Below are positions 48,761 through 60,050 of a stretch of DNA of 64,000 bases, in pieces (position 1 is the first letter of the stretch; the number at the start of each line of letters is the position of its first letter). The notes under the pieces are model-generated. The model saw only the letters and a list, made by a program, of their open reading frames with translations, had not been told where the DNA came from and ran no database searches. Location: positions 58,053,325 to 58,117,324 of the forward strand of contig QCXZ01000064.1 in the NCBI GenBank assembly GCA_025024175.1. Direction: 5' to 3'. This stretch comes from Rhyzopertha dominica (lineage: Eukaryota; Arthropoda; Insecta; Coleoptera; Bostrichidae). Position numbers and translations under genes: made by a program.

Positions 48761-50011
48761 TAAAACCTGCTTTTTACTTCGGAAGTGAGTCTTCAATAAC
48801 AGGTCCTACCAATACCCCTACTGTCAAATACATTAATCAAGCAATAATTAGATCAGACGAGCAAAAGGATCCACTCTCGTATAGACGTCGACAAAAAATT
48901 CTGACTAAAGGATTGTAATTGTCTTTCTTTTATTTCGACATATTGGCATAAATCATGAAATTAAATACTGGCTTTAATGCAAAAAAGTTAATCTGATCAT
49001 AGATTGGTATTGGCAAAGCTTCTGTTTTATTCTTTCAATAAATCCCTGCACTGCCTTAGCTTGTTTCATCAGTTCATGATTCGCTAATAGACCCTTTATG
49101 GGCAGGTGGTCAAAGTTCCGTTTCGTCAATGTTATGCCAGTAAGTACTGATTTTAGAGAATTTTTTAGTAAAGTAATTATTCCTATACATCTCATTACTA
49201 TTTCTTTAAATGCAATTACAAGTGCAATTGTATAAGTATTTGTTCATAATTGTTTGTAATGTTGCACCATTTGCGTAATAATACTGTAAGCAATGTTTTA
49301 ATCAGAATAGTACTAGTCCATATGCGTGTGCGTCTTTTTTGGGGTTATCATAAAGTGTACATGTAGGTATACACCATGTGTCACTATTTATTTGCGGTTG
49401 CAATTTAATTACCAGAATTGGCAGGCAAACGTATGATTTAGTTGAATGCATGTTTACCCACGTTTGTAAATATTTGTGTTTAATTATTATAGCATGTCAT
49501 CTACAGCTATCAATTACATGTTAGTTTAAATAGATTAAACAAAATTGTGGGATGGTATGATTGTGTTACTTAAATAACCTTCATGTGCAGTATACAAAGT
49601 ATAGCGATTTCCCACACTGGTCAAAATACACACGAATATCATGCTTGTCCATATAGTCTCTTTTAACGCCATCTGATCTATGCGTATACACCCTTAGATG
49701 GCTGGCAGTGCGTATTACTTAGGTTACCAGTCAGGTAAAGTATTTCACTGCCTAGGCAGGTAAAGAGCCCTTTTGCCGCGTTGTATGAGTAGGATAAAAT
49801 TGTACTTCCGAATGGTAGTAGCCGAAAAAACACTATGCGCCACGTAGTAGTGTCTTTACTGCCTTGTTACATAAATCGCAATTTTCCTGTATTTGATGGT
49901 AATGGACAATATTGTTTAACACAAATAGTTAAGAAAAGTAGGACTTTTTTTTGTTAGCAACACTTTTTTCATTCATTTATTAGGATAAATGTTAAGTGTA
50001 CAATGGCTTAA
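48761..50011. other. Intergenic sequence without recognised features
   Basis: AT-rich with short unrecognised frames (48727-48918 plus, 48974-49195 minus). No repeat ends are visible. Confidence 0.4.
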
Positions 50012-51345
50012 TTAATTAAACACTATACTAGAAGATGTGCAAAGTGACTCAGAAACTGATAAATTGGAGTTCATTGCTCCACTTAATGTGTCGCATACTG
50101 TTGATGTTTCCCGTTCAACCGTAAACTTTGTGTGTACATCATAATAATTAAATATATTCAGAATTTCATGTATACATTGTGATGCTAAGGGAGTACCATT
50201 TCTAGACACTAAAGTCTTACGCCGTGAAGGTAAAATAATTTTGGATTGGATCAGAAATCGACAGCATCTGGCAGGTATATAAATTTTTGGTCTGATCGTT
50301 CAAATAAAATCAAAATTAATTTTATAAAACAGTTAAAACAACGAATACTAAAAATATCACACCCACTATATAAAAATAAAAATTTAGGCAGACTTAAAAT
50401 GTTATTATTAGAAAATTCTTATCCCAACACCATTGTTAACAAATTACTGTACTCTACCACCGATCGGCCACCTCCAGATGAAGTGCTTCAAAATTATATC
50501 AATGATAGTCAGCTCGTGAATCTTGAGGAGGATGAAAACCACCAAACAAATATTACAGTTGTTGAACCAAAAGGATGTGATTGTGGATCTCTTCCAAATA
50601 TTACGGGTCTAACACACAAATTAATAAGAATATTCAATAAAGAAAATTAGAAATTGCAGTAAGAAATATGAAAAAAGGTTCAAGTTTGTTTAGTCAGTTA
50701 AAATCTAAAATACCATTAAAATTTTAGTCTGGAGTAGTATATTGTCTAAAATGTGTTACTTGCGATGGAAATTATGTAGGTCAAACTTCGCAGTGGTTAG
50801 CCAGTAGAATATCCTTACACAAAAGCGATATAAATACAAAACGGGAAAGATGTGCATTAGTGGAACATGTATTACAAAACAATCATATAATTGACTGGGA
50901 AAATGTAAATATATTAGAAAAGGAGCAAATATGAATAAGAGATTAATTTTAGAAATGTACCAAATTAATAAAAGTGTTAATGTATTAAACAAAAAATCCG
51001 ATACAAATAATTTAAGTAATATATATACCTGCCTACTATATCCAGATTTATCATTAAAATAAATATCCTTTTATTACATAAATTCTAAAGAAAATAAAGG
51101 TGAAATGCACAAAATTTTAATTACAATAGCCTTGGAGTGTCGATTGTAATTTTGACATTGTCAGGTACTATAAACAAATATACAAAATTTTCAACATAAA
51201 AGATTCACATATGATTAAGACTATTGCTTTATTTTAAAGCCTTTTAAAGCTGTAAGTAATTCTAGTGTAGTTTAATGTTCCATTATTGTATTTGATGTTT
51301 GTAGACGCCCTGAAGAAGACGTAAAATAAATGTCGAAAGCTTGGC
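50012..51345 (+). pseudogene. Penelope-like retroelement, copy 2, with a locally inverted 5' piece
   Basis: From 50190 the plus strand encodes GVPFLDTKVLRREGKI, then FWSDRSNKIKINFIKQLKQR and CGSLPNITGLTHKLIRIF. A GIY-YIG region follows in broken frames: GVVYCLKCVTCDGNYVGQTS, QWLASRISLHKSD, LILEMYQINKS. Gene order and sequence follow copy 1 closely. Left of 50190, the piece preceding VPFLDT (EILNIFNYYDVHTKFTVERE) is instead on the minus strand at about 50100-50185. A premature TAG at 50726-50728 and a frameshift near 50930 also disable it. The tail at 51310-51345 matches copy 1. Confidence 0.75.
51310..51338 (+). ncRNA. Hammerhead-like core at the Penelope copy 2 tail (decayed)
   Basis: CTGAAGA, a stem GACGT/ATGTC around a short AT loop, then GAAA and GCTTGGCA are placed as in copy 1. 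The CTGAAGA differs from the CTGATGA needed by a hammerhead, and the extra base beside the stem is again present. Confidence 0.4.
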
Positions 51346-51986
51346 AAAGTTAAAAGAGTGTTCACTAACGATTTAATATATCTACCAGGTCGATATTCCC
51401 TTACTGCCTATATAATAAGTGTGCGACCGCAACCTTCCTTCAGTATATATATATATATATTAGATCATTAGATTAAATGTAAATAAATGTTTTAATTTAA
51501 TTAAATATTTTAATCACCAGCCGCCACTGATGCCAGCGACTTGTACAAACATNATTCAGATGTTTCNCGCAGATGTTCAACGAAAGTAGGCGATACAAAT
51601 GTTGCAAGGTGATTTAACGACTGCGAGGTAAATGCACATTGTCGGTATTCAAACACACCGAGCGTCAAACCTAATTGTACCTATTACATTTCATCGTGTT
51701 CAAACTTCAAACGTCCGTATTCAATGCAACAATGAACTTTCTGCATGGATTCATCCGTAAACCGCACAGGAGTAACCCGAGCATGCTGATGACAAACTTG
51801 TGATTTAAATTGTAAAAACCCGAACCCCCCTCTACGGTCGGCAAGGGTCAAATAATCGACTTCGGTTTTTTGAAAAGAAACAAGTTTTGAAATATTATAT
51901 CTGTAGGGAGGAGTAGTGGGAATCTAAACCGAAATTTTTTGGATGCGCGTTGCAGGGGTAAACCGACGGTTTTACTTATACAACAC
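51346..51986. other. AT-rich sequence with a short TA microsatellite
   Basis: A (TA)n run lies at about 51444-51458. No gene is recognised. There are Ns at 51553 and 51567. Confidence 0.35.
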
Positions 51987-52009
51987 CTAATAATAATAAT
52001 AATAATAAT
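51987..52009. repeat. (TAA)n microsatellite, the 3' tail of a LINE
   Basis: About seven and a half TAA units directly adjoin the 3' end of the minus-strand LINE. Several non-LTR clades end in such simple repeats instead of poly(A). Confidence 0.8.
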
Positions 52010-54330
52010 CGTCTTTATTAGAAATGGTACACATTAGGCGAAATTTAGCCTAGGGCTATTCTTACATTTAACCTATTGGTACCACAGTACAGAATATATA
52101 AAACAATACAAGTAATGATATAAATAGGTCTAAGAAACAGGAAACACTCAAATCAAACAACTATTGTTGATCCAGAAAATGCTTCTTAAGGGAACGTTTA
52201 AACGACATCAGAGAATTGCAAGAGAATATGGTTTTACAGGAATTATATAATTGTGCGCCCTGAAAAGTAAAGCTTCTACAAAACAATGCCGTGCTGTGAT
52301 TTGGCACCGTTAGCCGGTCATTCTCTCGAATTACTCTGTTGTGGATTTCATCTCGAAAAACCACCTTCCGACGTAAGTACTCAGATGCACCAGTAATTAT
52401 GATCCTGTACACTAAAGCAAGCAGATTATATTTCATTCTAGCATCCATATTTAACCAACCGATCTCCTTTAAATGACATGTGACATGGTCGTATTTACGG
52501 AGGTTATTAACTAATCTACAACATGAATTCTGAGCTTTTTGTATTCTGCTCCTGGAGGCATGGTCTATACAAGAGTAATACAGAACATTACTGTAGGAAA
52601 ACACTGACAGTGCCAAACCCTCACACAGATCTATTTTAAGATTTTTATTTAAAACATGTTTATTACCATAAAGTAACTTCAACCGTGCATAGAACCTACG
52701 TATAAGAATATTTCTCGAAAACGCAACTTATGGTCTAGTACTACACCAAGGCATCGAATACTTTGCTGGAAAACCAACGCATGCCCGTTTATTGCAATAT
52801 TCAGTTGTTGCATGAGTTCAGAACGAGTAGATTCCGACGAAAACAACATAACAACAGATTTGTCAGCGTTTAGCTTCAAGCCACGTTCACTGCAATACAT
52901 AGCAACACACTGAAGGTCAGCGTTGGTCTCTCTACAAGCAACATCTGCATCAGCAGGCCCAAAGCAATGTAAGATCTGTAGATCGTCTGCATAACCTTGT
53001 ATGTGACAGAATTTTACGGACGAAAACAGATCGGCAGTATATATATATTAGAAATAATATAGGTCCAAGCAACGAGCCCTGGGGTACCCCAGATACAACA
53101 TTGCATGCAGTTGATATTTTGTCATTTACTGACACGCGCTGGGTCCTGCCAGTCAAATAAGACTACGCTAGTTGGGTCAAACCCATAGTAGATCAGTTGA
53201 GCGCACATAAGATCGTGATTGATTGAATCAAATGCTTTGGAAAGATCGAGTGGCACGAGGACAGTTAACAATTTCTTGTCTAATGCTCTTATAATGTTAT
53301 CAGTAATATTTAGGAGAAAAGTGCTTGCGCTGTGAAATTTGCGAAAGCCAGATTGATGCTCCGGGTTAATTTTATTTTCTAACACATAGCTACTAATTTG
53401 CCTAAATACAATTGATTCGAGCACCTTTGATAAGATTGGTAATCAACTAATCGGTCGAAGGTCAATAGAGGCAGGGGAACTAGTTTTCGGTATTGGGTAC
53501 ACTTTAGCTTCTTTCCAGCGTTGAGCAAAATAACCAATTTCTAAACAGCAATTTATGACGTGCGTAATGTATGGAAGTATTTCAGGCAAGAAAAGTTTGA
53601 CAATATAAGTTGTTATGCCGTCAGACCCAGCAGCATTAGATTTTAAACCTTTGATAACATTTAAAATGTCCGCTGTTGTAGCTAAGGTAAAGGAGAAATT
53701 CAACGTATCATTAAACTTACGTAAGGAATAAAATTGCTGCGCTGTAGAGCAGTCACAAATTTTGAAAACAGAGGAAAAATGGGCATTTATAATATCCGGA
53801 TCACAAAGATGTGCTGGTATATTTGTTTTGTTGTTGGATGCAATATTTAGCTTCCTCAGCTCACGCCAGAGTATTTTAGGGTTTTTTTTGAGAATGCAAA
53901 TAATTAACGTAGTTTTTTTTCTCTCTTCGTATTGCCGCTAGCGTAAAATTTCTAAGCTCTTTGTATGTTTTCCACGCATTCTCACTATTAGACATTTTGA
54001 AATATTTAAAAGCAGCGTCACGTTCCTTCATCATCATTTTTATGGCATCGGTAATCCAAGGATTTGCGGGCTTGCTTACTCTCACAGTATGCACAGGTGC
54101 ATGATGTTCTATTATGGATTGAATACTATCAGTAAGCCAGTCTACTTTGGCATCAATATCAGTAATATACAATACAGTATCCCACGGATGATTATTGATG
54201 TCACGGTTAAAGTTATCCTGATCAAAAGATTTAAAATCCCGAAAAGTCACAAATTTTTGCTTAGTCCTAAATGTAGGTATTGTAAAATCACAGTAAGTCA
54301 ACCGACACTTCAGTCGTGTATTTATTTAAT
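52010..54330 (-). pseudogene. 5'-truncated LINE (non-LTR retrotransposon) with reverse transcriptase
   Basis: Minus-strand frames in order: a post-endonuclease linker (VSKPANPWITDAIKMMMKER); the RT palm ([42 protein letters not shown]); the intact YADD box ([12 protein letters not shown] at about 52.97 kb); GLKLNADKSVVMLF; and an unbroken 173-codon C-terminal part ending at 52161. The endonuclease domain that should precede the linker is missing beyond about 54.33 kb, so the copy is 5'-truncated. There are about four frameshifts or stops (near 52.7, 52.9, 53.15 and 53.43 kb). The clade is within the jockey/CR1/I-type group, but I cannot place it more exactly. Confidence 0.85.
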
Positions 54331-54986
54331 TGTCCTAAAGGTAACGTAAATTGGCTTTCGTATTATCACGTTTGCGCAGTTATGGCGACTGCTTTTACTC
54401 GTCACATCATGAGTTTGTTTAACGAACTATTAATAAAGATGCATCTTTATTACTTCCCGCGCAAGACATAACGCAGATAAATCGATTAGACATTAAAATA
54501 TATCACAGATAACATTATATTTTCCTTCCCCAATTTAATGTTTTAACACACTTTTGAAGTTATAATTGAAACAGCCGACTAGTAACCTTATTTACCGAAT
54601 TTGTGTCAAAAGGGTAGTCCAAAAGTGATGGAAACTAATGCAACCGTATACTTCTTATAGGGCGAAATATTACAGTTTAGCTAAATTTATCTTGATACAA
54701 AATTTAATAATAACAAACCTAGCGTGCAACAATTTAACCACGAATTCTATGACTAACAGTAAAGATTACTACATAGCCCCGTAAATGCTTGCTTTTTAGA
54801 TACAGGGTGTGAATGGGTCATTAAGACAATACATTTTTTTGTTTTTTGGAAAAGCTATTTTGATAATTTTGATTATAACTGGCGTTTGGCGTTTGTAGGG
54901 TACATAAGCGACTGCAGTTTAAAGACTGTAGCTAAGACATCTATATCAGTTAACCTAAAACAGTTATTTTCTGTCACAACTTTCTA

Positions 54987-56281
54987 TTGGTTGGGGAATA
55001 AGTCCGTTCGGTTTTTTTCAAAGAGCTTTATTTAAACAAAAAACAATAATTATAACAATACATTAATCAATGATATATTCGCCATTACTGTTTACGACCT
55101 CCTCCCACCTCTCGACCAANTTGTTGATGCCGTTTCGCCAAAAATCGCCCGGTTTAGTGTCGAAGAAGTCGTTGAGCCAGATTTTGAGGTTCTCTTCGCC
55201 ATCGAAGGTAACACGTCTCATTTGGTTTGACATGGAGCGGAAAAGGTGGTAATCCGTTGGCGCAAGATCCGGAGAGTACGGTGGATGCTGAAGAACCTCC
55301 CACTCAGGCTCTTGCAGTCCAGTTTTGACAACTTGCGCCACATGGGGCCTGGCGTTATCGTGAAGCAGGATAACTTGGCCTTGTCGATTGGGTCTTTTCA
55401 GTTGAATTGCTTCATTTATGGGGTGCAGTTGGGCAATGTAGAGCTCCTTGTTGACCGCAGCGTTCCTTTCAAGCATTTCCCAGTGCACCACGCCTTCCCA
55501 GTCCCACCAAACGCAGATCATGGCCTTTTTTGGGTGGAGATCCTGCTTGACTCTAGGCTTCGGCGTGTCTCCTGGGGCTACCCACTCTTTTCGTTGTTTC
55601 ATATTGACGTACAGGCACCATTTCTCATCCCCCGTGACGATTCGGTACAAAAAGCGCTGTTTATGACCACGTGTTCCTCGATGGCGGGCGAGGTGTTGAG
55701 CAGCGATTTGAAGACGATTTTCTTTGTTGATTTCGCTAAGCTCGTGAGGCACCCAGGCTCCGAGTTTTTCGGCAAATCCCATTGAATGACGATGATTGAG
55801 GATTGTCTTATGATCGCAGTTCATTTTTTCGGCCAATTCACGACTTTTTTGTCGACCATCCTCCTTCAAAAGCGCCTTGAGATGCTCCTCATCGAATTCT
55901 GCAGGTCGTCCGCTGCGAGGCGTGTCGTCGAGGTCAAAATTGCCGTTTTTGAACTTCGCAAACCATTTTTGTGCTGCGCGCTCGCCTATGACACCTTCTC
56001 CATACACGTTGCATATGTCACGAGCGGCTTCAGCTGCTTTTTGACCGCGATGAAATGCGAAGAAAAGTAGGTGTCGAAAATGCTGATTTTTGCCTCCTGG
56101 GTATTCCATTTCTAAGCCTGAAAAATAGAAAAAAATGAAATTATACGAAAAAACAAATAACACAGTTTTGTAGAGCAGAAAAAGCACTTTCTATTGAATG
56201 CAAACACTTTGCCAAACAACAAACAAATCATTTAAATAAAGCTCTTTGAAAAAACCGAACGGTCTTATTCCCCAACCCCAA
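54987..56281 (-). mobile_element. Nearly intact 1295-bp mariner element
   Basis: Terminal inverted repeats of about 45 bases flank the element. The left one contains GGTTGGGGAATAAGTCCGTT and the right one, inverted, GGTTGGGGAATAAGACCGTT; both then read CGGTTTTTTTCAAAGAGC with minor length differences. TA flanks both sides (54985-54986 and 56282-56283). The left tip is TTGGTTGGGG and the right TTGGGGTTGGGG, so one end may have a 2-base change. Length and organisation are typical for mariner. It lies inside an older inverted-repeat element. Confidence 0.92.
55063..56109 (-). CDS. mariner transposase, 348 residues, apparently intact
   Basis: This is a DNA transposase of the mariner family that would bind its own inverted repeats and move them by cut-and-paste. 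The ATG at 56109 (start of MEYPGGKNQ) fits the usual length of about 345 residues; the open frame extends 26 codons further 5' but without family resemblance. Domains: two helix-turn-helix motifs in the N-terminal half (RAAQKWFAKFKNGNFDL, DTPRSGRPAEF), the WVPHEL linker, and a D,D34D catalytic triad with Asp in VTGDEKW, LLHDNARPH and APTDYHLF (34 residues lie between the second and third). The end GEYIID is usual. There are no stops or frameshifts; one N (55120) leaves one residue unknown. The long plus-strand frames over it are shadows. Confidence 0.93.
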   Translation of the reverse strand: MEYPGGKNQHFRHLLFFAFHRGQKAAEAARDICNVYGEGVIGERAAQKWFAKFKNGNFDLDDTPRSGRPAEFDEEHLKALLKEDGRQKSRELAEKMNCDHKTILNHRHSMGFAEKLGAWVPHELSEINKENRLQIAAQHLARHRGTRGHKQRFLYRIVTGDEKWCLYVNMKQRKEWVAPGDTPKPRVKQDLHPKKAMICVWWDWEGVVHWEMLERNAAVNKELYIAQLHPINEAIQLKRPNRQGQVILLHDNARPHVAQVVKTGLQEPEWEVLQHPPYSPDLAPTDYHLFRSMSNQMRRVTFDGEENLKIWLNDFFDTKPGDFWRNGINXLVERWEEVVNSNGEYIID

Positions 56282-56997
56282 TATATAGACTGATTTTCGA
56301 TAATCTGACCACTAAAGTGTACCGCTTTGTCAGAATATGACAACACAGATTAACTACTATGAAAGAAGCACGAACAATGTAATCATCAAGCACACATAGT
56401 AATAGGGTGCCATGAAACAAAAGCTTGTCTACCCTGTTATCTTAGAAAACGAGTTTCTTTCGCGATTTGTTTATTCCTTGAAGCATTTTTGTATCGTGGT
56501 ATCATGATAGTGACTGCTACAAACTAAGGAAACTTTATATGTCATCACCTTGGAAATCACGAATGCTGATTTCACGAACAGCGAGCCAGCTGGCATATAT
56601 TTCATTTATGGATTGTATAATGCAAAAGCTGCTCAAGGGAATATCAACGCTATATCTAAACCGAAGGCAGCCAGAAAGACGAATATTTTCTACAGTACAT
56701 AGGAACGTAATGGAGGCAGGATCCTTTAAAAGACAACGTGACCAATGAAGACCACAGTCAAACTCTAGTTTGGAAAATGCTTGAAATAATTTTGAAAACG
56801 ATTCTAGAGCGAGCCGGAGAGCAATAGAAAGATTATTTAACATACCAAGGACAATAGTAATGAAAACTTGTGATATTTATTTCTTGAAAGTTAACTAGTG
56901 TTCATATTAGAGCTTAAAAGAATGCTTGCAGGTGCTTCATCCGTATCACTATCAAAGAGTGTAGGATTTAGAGGTTGCGGAATTTTTGCTATAGTTA

Positions 56998-57484
56998 AAT
57001 CGTAATGAAAATTTGATACCCAAAATACTGTGGACTGACGAAGCAACATTTCATTCAGATGGCGCGATAAATTTTCATAACAACCAACATTGGTCGAGTT
57101 GAAATACCTGAACTACTTAATGAAGGCTCATACTTGGAATTTCTAGAAAACACTTTAATAGAGCTTGAAATATGTATTATGGGCATGATGGTGCTCCATT
57201 ACATTTCGGGAGAAATGTAAGAACGTGGTTAGACACACATTACGCAGCCAGGTAGATAGGGACAAGTGAACCAATATTTTGCCCACCTTGTTCACCTGAC
57301 CTAAGCCCTTTAGATTACTATCTGTGGCGCACGTAAGCTACAGTGTTTATCGTACTGAATTAGACACTCGCGAGGCACTAGGTACTGGAGCGAATTTTGA
57401 AATTTGATAAGAAGAAATTCAAATAAAATTAAAACCGCTGCAAATTGAATCAATACTTCCACATTCAATTGTCAAAATGACATC
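56998..57484 (+). pseudogene. DUF4817-type transposase relic
   Basis: Broken plus-strand frames retain ILWTDEATFHSDGAINFHN (first aspartate), YYGHDGAPLHFGRNVRTWL (second aspartate) and FCPPCSPDLSPLDYYLW (third aspartate). A decayed tail and a probable end near 57484 follow. About 40 codons between the first and second blocks are missing or scrambled. It lies inside the 54769-59213 inverted repeat and is probably that element's own transposase. Confidence 0.7.
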
Positions 57485-59162
57485 TACGTTTTTATTTTTT
57501 ATACTATACGATTAGTAATCAGTTTTTGAGCATTTTTTTCTCTCTACACATTTTTTTCTAAGACAAACCGTCCTCGTGATATTAGCAACAATATGTAAAT
57601 TTTAAAATCGTTTTTTCCAAATAACTCGATAATTATTAACTTAACAAAAAATTACAAGAGCGCTTTCTGATCAAAAATGTGATTTTCTACATAATACCAA
57701 AATTAAAAAAAATCGTACGAGCAGGGTCCAAAATAAGTTTTTTGGAAATATTTCGAAAATGTCAAAATTTTGGATAATTTTTCTAAGACACTTTTTGTGA
57801 GAAATTTTATTTCCTATCTGATGGCATTTTCATTTTTTGAATATATTAAATATATTCGGAGATATTTAAGAAAAAGCGTTTTCTTTAAGTGACGCTTTTT
57901 TGCTAATATCTTCTATACAGTTTGCTGTACCGAAAATTTATAAGAACTAATAATACTCGCAGTTATACTACTAATCACATACTAAAACGAAAAAAATATT
58001 AAAAAAATAAAAATTTGCAAAAAGGGTAGTTACCACTCAATTTCGCCCCATTCCCGATTCCCTACTTACCCCACAAACAATAGGTCGCTTTGGGTAGTTG
58101 AGGTTTATACGTCTGCCAAATTTCAAGTTCATATATTAAGTCTTTCGAAAGTTATCGTGTATACAAACAAAACCACAGACACACAGACAAGAATTTTTTT
58201 TGCTCAAATTTTGTTTTTTTGCGTTTTCGACTATTTTAAAGCAAATCAGCAAATAAAAATTTTTGGTAATTTTTTTCGCGATACAACCCATCCGTTGGAT
58301 GTGGAAGTAATAGAGCTACCCAAAGCATAAGGCGCAGAGCTCGAAGCTGGAACATGTATCCAGCAAAATTACGGCCACATTGAGAACTTACTATAAAAGC
58401 TTGTTTAAATGTTTTCTTTCCTGTTTGCTGTTTCAATAATTTATACTTTATAATATGACTTATTATTACTATTAATCGATTATTTATTAGCAGCATCAAC
58501 ACTGGTTAATTTTCGAGAAATAAAGGTTTGTTACTGTTTTTACTCTTCTCGGGCTCGCTCTAGGATCATTTTCAAGATGATTTAAAGCATTTTCCAAATA
58601 AAAGTTTGTCTGTGGTCTCCCGTGACCTCGCAGTGTTTTAAACGATCCCCTTCTCCATTAAGTTCCTATGTAGGTATTCATGATTATCAAAGTTAAAAAT
58701 AAAATTTCCAAAGCATGTTATAGTTACTATCACGATGCTACGATATAGATATAATTCAAAGATTAACGAAATCGCCAAAGAAACTTATTTTGTGTGATAG
58801 ATAACAACGTAAACAAGCTTTTGTTTTATGACGCCCTATTACTATGTCTACTTGTTGATTGTATTATTTGTCGTTCTTTCATTGTAGTATAAAAATTTGT
58901 TGTCGTTTTCTGACGAATCAGTATACTTTAGACATACGAGAAAAGAATACCATTTTTGCTTATTCTGAATTGTTCTTTAAAACAGTTAGGTTAGATTATC
59001 GAAATTCCGTCTGTACAAAAAAGTGTTTTTGGTTAACTGATAGTGAAGCCTAAGCTATAATCTTTAAATTGAAGTCATTTATATACCCTAAAAACATATC
59101 ATTAGATGCCAAGAAAATCAAAATTTTTTAAATAGTTTTACCGAAAAATACAACAAAGTTGG
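57485..59162. other. AT-rich interior of the older element
   Basis: No gene is recognised. A 88-codon minus-strand frame at 58236-58502 has no recognisable domain. The ACCACAGACACACAGAC sequence near 58.17 kb is of a type often found in transposon interiors. Confidence 0.35.
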
Positions 59163-59759
59163 CTTTATGACCCATTGACACCCTGTATCTAGAAAATCAA
59201 GCATTTATGGGGTTATGTTTATATAAAAAGAAAGTCTTTTTATTTTTAGTCACAGAATCAGTGGTTAATTTGTTGCATGCTAATTTCGGGACACTCTTTG
59301 TATTAATAAAATTTGGTATTCGGTGTCATTTTTGTCAAGGAATTTAAATATTTTGACAAATTGGTCGCTATGTGCACGTGGCGCAATCAACGGTATTTCA
59401 AGTGGTTTTACAACTTAATTCGGAAATTATTTCAGAATCTTTATACTCGATTGGAAGGAACTGATTCCTTTCGTATGAATCAAAACGTAAAATTATATAG
59501 ATTCCTCCAGAAGTAGAATAAGAAGTTTGGGTGGGTTGGAAGAAAACCTTTTAATAAAATTCCAGGCATTTGGCTATGTGCTAGGGTGCAAAGCAAGTCA
59601 TCAGTTTTGTCAGAAAAGATTTCGTCCATGCCATTTTCCTTACAGAATCTCCTATAGTACTGGGTTAATCACTTTCTAATTTAAACAGCCATTCACACTT
59701 AAATTCTTCCCTTCTTCTTTCTTTTTTTTTCTTATTTGGTTGTCCTGCCATTAAATATA

Positions 59760-60050
59760 TTCATGCAATATGGTGCTCCAGCGCAAACCGGATAGGAATT
59801 AGTTCAATACCTCCACATTTGCCTGGTCGCTGGATAGGTAGTGGAAACCAAACAGCTTGGCTTCCGCAAAGCTCTGTTTTAACTTCCATTTCTGCGTATG
59901 AAATACATTAAATCACTTGTTTATGCTGACGCCATAGATAGTAGAAAGGTAATGTGGAAGACAATTGGCAATTCAGTGCTATCACTTTGAAACGAAGATT
60001 TATTATTTAAAATAAGGAGACCTTTAATAAACGAATTCAAAAGTGTATTG
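59760..60050 (+). pseudogene. DUF4817-type transposase C-terminal relic
   Basis: Degraded plus-strand frames read QYGAPAQT (second-aspartate block with the aspartate lost), LVQYLH, then a segment resembling RWIGSGNQTAWLPQS (third-aspartate block, aspartate lost). KSLVYADAIDSRKVMWKTIG, a typical C-terminal helix, follows. The catalytic residues are gone. The upstream frame at 59313-59516 contains TWRNQRYFKW, which could be an earlier block, but this is weak. Confidence 0.55.

Larger units (their letters stand above)
54769..59213. mobile_element. Older ~4.4-kb element with ~57-bp inverted ends, interrupted by mariner
   Basis: The left end around 54770-54826 (CCCCGTAAATGCTTG, then TAGATACAGGGTGTGAATGG) and the right end around 59163-59213, read inverted (CCCCATAAATGCTTG, then TAGATACAGGGTGTCAATGG), match over about 57 bases with few differences. 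Between them lie an intact mariner (54987-56281) close to the left end and a decayed DUF4817-type transposase on the plus strand (56998-57484). The simplest reading is one older Tc1/mariner-superfamily element whose left part was later hit by mariner. Much of the rest (57.5-59.1 kb) is AT-rich and noncoding. Confidence 0.65.

Noticed and set aside
55070..56070. Plus-strand frames over the mariner gene, up to 179 codons
   Set aside because: Antisense shadows of the transposase.
58236..58502. 88-codon minus-strand frame as a gene
   Set aside because: AT-driven peptide without domain, within the interior of an old transposon.
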